DNA of 64,000 nt, taken from positions 496,001-560,000 of the forward strand of contig NZ_JAPHOT010000001.1 in the NCBI RefSeq assembly GCF_026191115.1, read 5' to 3'. A program made the position numbers and the translations under genes. Shown piece after piece: positions 55,144 through 62,429 of the stretch. The notes beneath the pieces are model-generated. The model was not told the DNA's origin. It did no database searches and saw only the letters and a program-made list of their open reading frames with translations. Origin of the DNA: Legionella sp. PATHC035 (GTDB taxonomy: Bacteria; Pseudomonadota; Gammaproteobacteria; Legionellales; Legionellaceae). Every line of letters starts with the position of its first letter. The stretch's first letter is position 1.

Positions 55144-57363
55144 ATGCAAAAAAAAGCGCTCTCATACAGATTAGGAAGATTTATAAATAAGCTACGCTGG
55201 CCAATTATAGCCTTATGGTTACTTGCAATCGTGTTTTGCATTCCATTTTTGCCCCACATTATTACCCCATTTAAAACCACTGGATTCATTGATGAGAGTT
55301 CTGCAAGTGCAAAAACAGAACAGTACATGAATAAAAAACTAGGCTACAACGATAAAAATAAATTTCTCATCATGTACCATAGTTCTAAATATTCAGCGAC
55401 TCAGTCTTTATTTAAAGAAAAAATCAAAAAATCCTTGGCTGATTTAAAAGATTTTCCAATTAAAAATGAAATAATTTACCCAGATGATAAAAATCAAATT
55501 TCCAAGGATAAACATACAGCCTATGCTGCAGTCATCTTCAAAACGAATAAACCTCTTAGTGATGAATTATTAAAGCAATTCAAGCAATCGATAAAAAAAC
55601 CTTCCCATATGACCGTGCAACTTGGTGGGGAACCTCTTTTCGTGCAAAACGTCAATCAACAGACACAAATTGACCTTTATAAAGCGGATTTTGTCGCTAC
55701 ACCAGTGGCGATTATTACCTTACTTCTTGTATTTGGCTCGGTAGTTGCAGCCACACTTCCAATTATTTTGGGTGGTGGATGTGCAATTATTATTTTAACT
55801 ACACTCTATTTTTTTGGGCATTTGTTTACTCTTTCTATCTTCACAATCAACATCGCTTTATTACTTGGTTTGTGCCTTTGTCTGGATTATTCATTATTTT
55901 TTATTAGTCGATTTAGGGATGAATTAAAAAACGGCTCAAATATTGAAGAAGCAATTGCAACAACTCAAGAAACAGCAGGTAAAGCCATTTTCTTTAGTGG
56001 CTTGGCTGTTTTTGTAAGTCTCAGCGCCTTATTTTTATTCCCGGTCAACATCTTATTCTCAGTTGCCGTTGGTGGTCTAGCGGCTGTATTTTTTGCAGTT
56101 TTAATCTCAACCATATTTTTGCCAGCTATCCTTGCCGTACTGAAATCAAAAATTAACTTTTTATCGATACGTTTATTTAGGAAAAAGGATCGTTATGGTT
56201 CTTGGCGTTGGCTCGCAGAGCGGGTCGTGCAACACCCTTACCTGTTCTTCTTCCCTATTCTTATCTTTTTATTAGTGCTTGGATATCCTTTTTTAGTAGC
56301 AAAGTTTGGCATTTCAGATTATCGGATTTTCCCTGAGCAATCAGAACACAGAGCTTTTTATGATACATATGCGAAGAAATTTCAAATTGAACAACTAAAT
56401 CCTGTGATCCTGGTCATAGAATCCCCCTCGTCCTCAATTTTATCTCGTCATAACTTATCCAAAATCTATGATTTGGTTCATAAGTTAAAACAAAATCCAT
56501 TGGTCAAAGAGGCCAATGGCATCATTAGCAGTAATTCGGATCTCAAAAAGGGCCAATATTATACCCTTTATCACCTCGATAAAAAGTTACTCGATCCGCG
56601 TGTGAAGCAATTGTTGGAGACTACCACTACCAAACACTTAGCAATTATCAATGTAATCAGCAAGCATCCCGTTAATTCAGAAGAAACCAAAAAACTGGTT
56701 AATGAATTACATCACATCCAATTAGGTTCGGGATTAAAAGTGCAATTGACTGGCATCGCTGTAAGTAATATTGATGTGCTGCATAGTATTTATCGTGTTC
56801 TTCCCTATGCCATTCTATGGATCATTGTATTTTCTTATCTGATCTTGCTTTTGCTATTAAGATCGATATTTCTACCTCTGAAAGCAATTTTAATGACTTT
56901 ATTAAGCCTCAGCGCCTCATACGGTGCGCTGGTTTTCGTTTTTCAAAAAGGATATTTCTCTACATTACTTAATTTCCAACCCCAAGAAATGCTCGATATT
57001 AGTTTATTGGTAATTATCTTTTGTGCCTTATTTGGCTTTTCAATGGACTATGAGGTATTTTTACTGACGCGTATAAAAGAAGCGCATCAGCTGACTAAAG
57101 ACAACAATAAAAGTATTATTTTTGGTATCGAAAAAAGCAGTCGTATTATTACAAGTGCGGCTCTCATTGTTATCGTAATTTGCTGCTCCTTCTTGATAGC
57201 AGATGTATTAATGGTCAAAGCATTTGGACTTGGCATTGCTGTTGCCATTTTCGTGGATGCTTTTTTAATAAGAAGCTTTTTAGTACCTGCTACAATGGCG
57301 CTCTTTAAAAATTGGGTCTGGTACCTTCCCAAATGGTTAGATCGACTCTTACCCAAACTTTAA
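55144..57363 (+). CDS. MMPL-family RND transporter
   Basis: 739 residues in two repeated halves, each with one membrane segment, a periplasmic domain and five more segments. Both halves keep the Asp-Tyr proton-relay pair of MmpL proteins: LDYSLFFISRFRDE in the first and MDYEVFLLTRIKEA in the second. The family exports lipids and lipopeptide-like molecules or hopanoids. The upstream adaptor genes typical of HAE pumps are absent. The next gene in the same direction, 257 bp on, is an NRPS, so the exporter may carry its product (inference). Confidence 0.92.
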   Translation: MQKKALSYRLGRFINKLRWPIIALWLLAIVFCIPFLPHIITPFKTTGFIDESSASAKTEQYMNKKLGYNDKNKFLIMYHSSKYSATQSLFKEKIKKSLADLKDFPIKNEIIYPDDKNQISKDKHTAYAAVIFKTNKPLSDELLKQFKQSIKKPSHMTVQLGGEPLFVQNVNQQTQIDLYKADFVATPVAIITLLLVFGSVVAATLPIILGGGCAIIILTTLYFFGHLFTLSIFTINIALLLGLCLCLDYSLFFISRFRDELKNGSNIEEAIATTQETAGKAIFFSGLAVFVSLSALFLFPVNILFSVAVGGLAAVFFAVLISTIFLPAILAVLKSKINFLSIRLFRKKDRYGSWRWLAERVVQHPYLFFFPILIFLLVLGYPFLVAKFGISDYRIFPEQSEHRAFYDTYAKKFQIEQLNPVILVIESPSSSILSRHNLSKIYDLVHKLKQNPLVKEANGIISSNSDLKKGQYYTLYHLDKKLLDPRVKQLLETTTTKHLAIINVISKHPVNSEETKKLVNELHHIQLGSGLKVQLTGIAVSNIDVLHSIYRVLPYAILWIIVFSYLILLLLLRSIFLPLKAILMTLLSLSASYGALVFVFQKGYFSTLLNFQPQEMLDISLLVIIFCALFGFSMDYEVFLLTRIKEAHQLTKDNNKSIIFGIEKSSRIITSAALIVIVICCSFLIADVLMVKAFGLGIAVAIFVDAFLIRSFLVPATMALFKNWVWYLPKWLDRLLPKL

Positions 57364-57450
57364 TCCTAAATTCGCAAAATTAACCGATAAAAAGCAGCGG
57401 ATCCCTATTATTTATTTTCTACGTTGAATATAGCAAAAGTGTTTACTATA

Positions 57451-57568
57451 CTGAATTTAAAGGTTTTTTAGTTATTTTTTATGTGAAAATAAAGGTGTTT
57501 TTTTATTGCTCCAAGATCAGAAGCATTGCGTAATGAATAAAAAATAACTAAGAAACCTTTAAATTCAG
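57451..57568. repeat. 118-bp inverted-repeat element upstream of the NRPS gene
   Basis: Arms of 32 bp (57451-57482 and 57537-57568) are complementary with one mismatch; each begins CTGAATTTAAAGG when read inward. The 54-bp centre has no ORF. It ends 52 nt before the NRPS start. It could be a MITE, since no target-site duplication is clear, or a large regulatory hairpin in the NRPS leader. Confidence 0.75.
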
Positions 57569-57620
57569 CAAAAGATTTAGATTGTACGCTATTCTTTAAC
57601 TGCCGAATTTAGGATAAAAA

Positions 57621-60600
57621 ATGGCTAATAAAAAAATAATACATGCCTTATTTGAAGAATATGCGCGCCACTTTCCTCATTATATCGCGGCGCTAAAAGG
57701 AAATGAAAAGCTGACTTATGGCGAGCTTAATCAAAGAGCCAATCAACTCGCCCATTATTTGCAAAGTTCAGGTTTAAAGCCAGACACTCCCGTTGCACTC
57801 TGTTTGGACCGTTCATTTGATTTTCTAATAACGCTTTTAGCTATTTTAAAAGCAGGCGGGGCATATTTGCCTTTAGACGCATCTCAACCCAAAGAACGCT
57901 TATTATTTTTACTTCATGATAGTCAAGCACCAATTTTAATCACCCAATCTCAGTTTACTGATTCATTTACTTCCTACCATGGAGCAGTAATTCTCTTGAA
58001 TGGGGATCATAATAAGATTAATCAACAGCCAATAGACAACCTCCCACCCACAAATACTCCTGAACATTTAGCCTACATCATTTATACATCTGGCTCCACA
58101 GGCGCTCCAAAAGGCGTGCTCATTGAACATCGCTCCGTGGTGAATTATTGCAAATGGTTTGCTGATTATACTCAGTGTAAACCTCAGCAACGAATTGATT
58201 TTTCTGCCAATCCTATCTTTGATATGTCAGTCACTTCGACTATTGTTCCTCTAATGCTTGGGTTAACCGTTGTTCTTTGCGAGGAGGTGATTAAGAAGGA
58301 AGTACGATCTTATCTGCATTATTTGGCAAAATCGCGCATTAACATCATAAAATCAACTCCAAGTTATTTTAAGGTACTCGTGCAAGAAGCAAAAACTAAC
58401 TTTATTGCCTTACCCCAATTACGCTCGATTATCCTGGGTGGAGAAAACTTGTCTGCTGCCGAATGCCAATCTTGGCTTAAGCTCTACCCTAAACATGTTT
58501 TATATAACGAATACGGACCAACAGAGACTACCGTAGCCGTTTCGACTTATAAAATAAGTATTTTAAACTGCGCCGATTTAGATAACAACGTGCCTATTGG
58601 GAAAGCAGGTTCGAATATGAATTGCTTGATTCTTGATAAGAAAGGCCAGCCTGTTCGAGGTGGAGAGCCAGGCGAATTATATATTGGTGGCGCCTGTCTG
58701 GCTCGTGGTTACTTAAATCAACCCCAATTAACGCAACAACAATTTACTACCTATAATCAAACTCGTTTATATAAAACAGGGGACTTATGCAAAAAACGTT
58801 CTGATGGAGTAATTGAATATTTAGGGCGCATTGATGAGCAAGTCAAAATACGTGGATATCGTATTGAACCGGGTGAAATACAAAAATACTTGCTGACTCA
58901 ACCTGATATTAAAGAAGCAGTGCTACTCACTCAAAAAGATTCTTTTGGAGAGCAACGATTGGTAGCCTATTACATCCTAAAAAACGGTGATTGCGCCCTA
59001 AATGCAAATCAAATACGACAATTTTTGCAAATATATTTGCCTGAATATATGATCCCCTCAGTATTTGTAAGGGTTGAGTCCTTCCCGCTGACCGCTAATG
59101 GTAAATTAGATAAAACAGCCTTACCTTTACCCTCATTAATTGCCAGTCATGACTATGTTGAACCCTGTACTGCCTTAGAGAAAAAACTTGCACAAATTTG
59201 GTCAGAAGAATTAGGAGTTCCCCTCATCGGCATTCATGATGATTTTTTTGATTTAGGAGGACACTCCTTATCAGCAGCACGTATCATTGCGAAAATAAAT
59301 GGAGATTTAAATAGAAGCATAAGCATCTATGACTTTTATAAAGCCACAAATATTGCCAAACTAATCCCAATTATCAAGAGTACCAAAAAAAATAAGAAAA
59401 AAAGCGCAAATAAGCGGCCTGACTATCATAAACTCATCAACATTCCTCTGAGTGATTTCCAGTTTTTACTCTGGATGTCTTACATATTTGAGCCTAAAGC
59501 ACAGAAACTAAATATTGTCGCGAGAAAGAGGCTGGGCGGTCATTTAAATGAAAAAGCTTTAGAATTTGCCTTTCAAGCAGTTTTAAAAAAACATGAAGCA
59601 TTAACTTTTCAGATATTAAAATTAAAACCCGCACAAAAAAAACGAAAACACTATTCGTTTCAATTGAGTATTAATGATTTCACATCACTTCCTATGCAAC
59701 AATGCGAACGTGAATTACAGATATCAATGACTCAACTCATCAATTTATATCCATGGCCTAAGAAAACCCCTTTGATTATTGGCAAATTATTTTACATAAA
59801 TGAGCATGAATCAGAACTGCAAATTTGCACTCCGCACCTCATTTCTGATGATCATTGCATCGATATTTTATTTGCTGAGTTATCTCAATTTTATCAACTT
59901 TATAATCAAGTAACACTTGATAAAATTGAAATCGATACGCGTTTTAAAGAACATATTTTTAGTGAACGAACTGCAATGAAAATGCATTCGGAGGAAGATA
60001 TCCCATTTTGGGAGGAATATTTGAAAGATGCCAGCTTATTTACATTTCCCGAAGAGCATGTAATTCATGACATGCGCAGCGCAAATATTCCTTATTCAAC
60101 ATATTCAGTCATATCCAAGGACTTAATCCATCATCTCAAACTTTTTTGCGAGCGCAACCACATCAGCATGAACAATACATTATGCGCAGTTATTGCGCTG
60201 GCTTTACGAAACTGCTGCGGAAGCTACGCAAGTGAAACTCCTTATACTTATATCAACATCATTCAATCCACACGAGATAACTCCATTTATGATAATACGA
60301 TTGGCTGTTTCTTGAGAGTGGAACCGACTAAAATCAGTCTTGATGATAAGGCAACACTAACTAGTTTATCCCAACAAATACGTAACGCCATTATTGATAC
60401 CAGTAACTATCAATATTGTTCAAACCTTGTAAAGCTTAGCTCTATTAGCTCGCTTAAGCCGAATAGGGTAGAACGTTTCCTTACCCAGCTCGTTACTCCA
60501 ATCTGTACAAAGCTACTCAAGATACCCTCTATTTATCGGAAAATATTACAACGATGTGGCAGTCGGATGATCTCATTTAAACGAAATACAAAATTTCTTG

Positions 60601-60905
60601 TTAACCTCAATATCCGAGATAATTTCGTAGAACCTTCCAATAGAAATTTGGAGTTATTTGGGTTTAATTCGAAACAGATTAAACACAATAATGATGATTT
60701 ACTTGCAATAAATTATATCTTTGAAGCCAGTTTCATCCGCAATGACAATGAGAACCTGCATTATTTAGTCATTTCAGCCAACTTAGAACCCACATTTCGT
60801 GAGAAAATTGTCGAAGAAGTCATTCAGATCATGGAATCAATTGTATTTGAAAACAATTCACGTGGACTTATGCTGAAACATGAACATGTAGAACAATTTT
60901 TTTAG
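57621..60905 (+). CDS. single-module nonribosomal peptide synthetase (A-PCP-C), Asn-type adenylation domain
   Basis: 1094 residues. The adenylation domain (about 10-495) has YIIYTSGSTGAPKG (152-165), NEYGPTETTV (296-305), YKTGDLCKK and NGKLDKTALP. Aligned to GrsA, the pocket reads D-M-T-K-I-G-E-V-A plus the invariant Lys, nearly the Asn code DLTKLGEVGK. The carrier domain (about 515-590) has DDFFDLGGHSL with phosphopantetheine Ser549. The C-terminal 470 residues are a condensation-type domain: the HHxxxDG motif appears as PHLISDD, keeping the second His (739) and Asp (743), with a later IGCFLRVEP. There is no thioesterase or reductase and no other NRPS or PKS module nearby. AGGA lies 7 nt upstream. 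Whether the C domain joins the aminoacyl group to a free amine or acyl partner is open. Confidence 0.92.
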   Translation: MANKKIIHALFEEYARHFPHYIAALKGNEKLTYGELNQRANQLAHYLQSSGLKPDTPVALCLDRSFDFLITLLAILKAGGAYLPLDASQPKERLLFLLHDSQAPILITQSQFTDSFTSYHGAVILLNGDHNKINQQPIDNLPPTNTPEHLAYIIYTSGSTGAPKGVLIEHRSVVNYCKWFADYTQCKPQQRIDFSANPIFDMSVTSTIVPLMLGLTVVLCEEVIKKEVRSYLHYLAKSRINIIKSTPSYFKVLVQEAKTNFIALPQLRSIILGGENLSAAECQSWLKLYPKHVLYNEYGPTETTVAVSTYKISILNCADLDNNVPIGKAGSNMNCLILDKKGQPVRGGEPGELYIGGACLARGYLNQPQLTQQQFTTYNQTRLYKTGDLCKKRSDGVIEYLGRIDEQVKIRGYRIEPGEIQKYLLTQPDIKEAVLLTQKDSFGEQRLVAYYILKNGDCALNANQIRQFLQIYLPEYMIPSVFVRVESFPLTANGKLDKTALPLPSLIASHDYVEPCTALEKKLAQIWSEELGVPLIGIHDDFFDLGGHSLSAARIIAKINGDLNRSISIYDFYKATNIAKLIPIIKSTKKNKKKSANKRPDYHKLINIPLSDFQFLLWMSYIFEPKAQKLNIVARKRLGGHLNEKALEFAFQAVLKKHEALTFQILKLKPAQKKRKHYSFQLSINDFTSLPMQQCERELQISMTQLINLYPWPKKTPLIIGKLFYINEHESELQICTPHLISDDHCIDILFAELSQFYQLYNQVTLDKIEIDTRFKEHIFSERTAMKMHSEEDIPFWEEYLKDASLFTFPEEHVIHDMRSANIPYSTYSVISKDLIHHLKLFCERNHISMNNTLCAVIALALRNCCGSYASETPYTYINIIQSTRDNSIYDNTIGCFLRVEPTKISLDDKATLTSLSQQIRNAIIDTSNYQYCSNLVKLSSISSLKPNRVERFLTQLVTPICTKLLKIPSIYRKILQRCGSRMISFKRNTKFLVNLNIRDNFVEPSNRNLELFGFNSKQIKHNNDDLLAINYIFEASFIRNDNENLHYLVISANLEPTFREKIVEEVIQIMESIVFENNSRGLMLKHEHVEQFF

Positions 60906-61203
60906 ACACTCTCGATTTAGAATTCATTTTATCGCCTTTATTACAACGTTAAGGAGCCAATTATCCCTTATCGCTCATGCAGAACACGCCCTGCCAAATC
61001 GGTGCCAAGATTGCCATTTAGGTAATTACATGTTGATTTTTTTTTACAAAAAACAGCTGATTAATACTCTCCAGCAATAATTCAATAACTATGCTGGCTT
61101 CGTATTCAACTCAGCTACATTATTCATACGATCTTTTGCAGCCCGATTAATTTTCTGATAGAGTAATTCAGATAAACTTTCAGCCTTATAGAGGATGTTA
61201 AAA
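60906..61203. other. intergenic region with possible degenerate minus-strand coding remnant
   Basis: No intact gene. On the minus strand an open frame from about 61200 down to a stop at 61089-61091 reads KAESLSELLYQKINRAAKDR and ends LNTKPA, which looks coding-like but has no start. It may be a gene remnant. The plus strand holds the leader and ribosome binding site of the next gene (GAGG at 61191-61194). Confidence 0.3.
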
Positions 61204-61554
61204 ATGATTCGAGGATTTTTTGCTGGTTTAATCTTTTTACTCAGTTTCTCAGCTTTTTCATATGGAAATACTTGTGGTAATGCGGTCCCTACAAATGATG
61301 CCGGTTTTTGTTCTTCATTTAAACAAGTTGCAACGTGTTACTGTACTAGTTCTGGCTTGCCTGCCGGCATGTGTCAAGATATGAATATGTTGTATGCTCG
61401 TATGGTCAGCGTATATGGTTCATTGGATAAAGCATGCGCCGCTCAACCTTATACTACGAAACAAGATTGTCTCGATAATTGGAATTGTTATCGTCTCGGT
61501 GGAATAGATTCTCGTGGTAGAATTTGTAGTTCCACAAAACAACCCTGTCAGTAA
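61204..61554 (+). CDS. secreted Cys-rich hypothetical protein
   Basis: 116 residues from the ATG at 61204 (GAGG 9 nt upstream; another ATG at 61195 is in frame but too close to the site). The signal peptide IRGFFAGLIFLLSFSAFSYG is cleaved before NTCGNAV. The mature part has ten Cys, enough for five disulfides, with CYC and NCYR. A stretch KACAAQPYTTKQDCLDNWNC recalls small protease-inhibitor or knot-like folds, but no family is recognised. A palindromic hairpin follows at 61592-61611. Confidence 0.65.
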   Translation: MIRGFFAGLIFLLSFSAFSYGNTCGNAVPTNDAGFCSSFKQVATCYCTSSGLPAGMCQDMNMLYARMVSVYGSLDKACAAQPYTTKQDCLDNWNCYRLGGIDSRGRICSSTKQPCQ

Positions 61555-61591
61555 TTTATATAAATTGTTAGAGTCAACACAAAATGATTAA

Positions 61592-61611
61592 GGTTGGGCT
61601 ATAGCCCAACC
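61592..61611. terminator. 20-bp perfect palindrome after the Cys-rich gene
   Basis: GGTTGGGCTATAGCCCAACC is fully self-complementary and lies 37 nt past the stop. The stem sequence matches the one at 26750-26771 (GGTTGGGC), so it may be a recurrent terminator type in this genome. There is no T-run. Confidence 0.5.
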
Positions 61612-61653
61612 AGAAATTCTAATGATTAAAACAATCTTCGTAGAGTACTTATT

Positions 61654-62310
61654 GTGCAAAATAAAAATTCAAAATCATTTTTATTCTCATTGTTATTTCT
61701 TTCAACATCTTTTTGTTTGGCACAGACCAATGATATGCCCCACCACCCTTTTTACATTGGTGCAATTGCGGGTTTTGGTTCAACTACCTGGCAAGGTTTA
61801 GTTCCAAGTGAAGAAAATCAAAATGTGGCCTTGATGTTATCAACTCCTATTGATGTGGAAGAAGGTGGAAGTGCATGGGGCGTTTTAGCTGGTTATGAAT
61901 TTACTCGCTTCTTTGCAATCGAAACCAGTTATATGCATTTTCCAGATGCGAATGTTCATTTTGACTCCATAAGTTTATTCAGTTTCAAACACGATGGTTT
62001 AGAGGTTTTAACAACCCAAACTGAAGTCGTAACCCTGATGGGCAAACTCATGGTCCCTATTCCTCACTCCCAGATGAAAATCTTTTCCGGAGCTGGAGTT
62101 GCAGGTGTGCATCGTAAAGATATTGTTGTCGATGACTGGCGTCCAGGACCTGCTTTTGCCGTAGGTATGAGTTATAATTTTACTGAACAGATAACTGGTG
62201 AAATTGCTGGAAATTTTAATGCGGGTTATGGGGAGTCGCAACTGAATCCTGCCGACTCATATTATCCTTTTCTCTATTCAGTTGCTGCTCATCTAATTTT
62301 TCGTTTTTAA
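61654..62310 (+). CDS. outer-membrane beta-barrel protein (OmpW/OmpA-barrel type)
   Basis: 218 residues with GTG start and a signal peptide (SKSFLFSLLFLSTSFCLAQ). The mature part shows alternating-hydrophobicity strands and the barrel features FYIGAIAGFGSTTWQG, GVLAGYEFTRFFAIETSYMHF, and a last strand ending in Phe (AAHLIFRF), the outer-membrane assembly signal. No periplasmic OmpA-C domain follows. Such eight-stranded barrels are porin-like or adhesin-like; the role is unknown. Confidence 0.8.
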   Translation: MQNKNSKSFLFSLLFLSTSFCLAQTNDMPHHPFYIGAIAGFGSTTWQGLVPSEENQNVALMLSTPIDVEEGGSAWGVLAGYEFTRFFAIETSYMHFPDANVHFDSISLFSFKHDGLEVLTTQTEVVTLMGKLMVPIPHSQMKIFSGAGVAGVHRKDIVVDDWRPGPAFAVGMSYNFTEQITGEIAGNFNAGYGESQLNPADSYYPFLYSVAAHLIFRF

Positions 62311-62335
62311 ATCAACTGTCATGATATAAATTCCA

Positions 62336-62361
62336 CTCGGATTAAGATCATTTAATCCGAG
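62336..62361. terminator. bidirectional hairpin terminator
   Basis: CTCGGATTAA (62336-62345), loop GATCAT and TTAATCCGAG (62352-62361) form a perfect 10-bp stem, followed on the plus strand by CTTCTTGTT. It lies between the convergent barrel-protein and lipase-like genes. Confidence 0.65.
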
Positions 62362-62429
62362 CTTCTTGTTATCTTGTATGCAGCCAATGAACACGTTAAA
62401 ACGTCGTGCAACCATCGAACGAAAATTAA

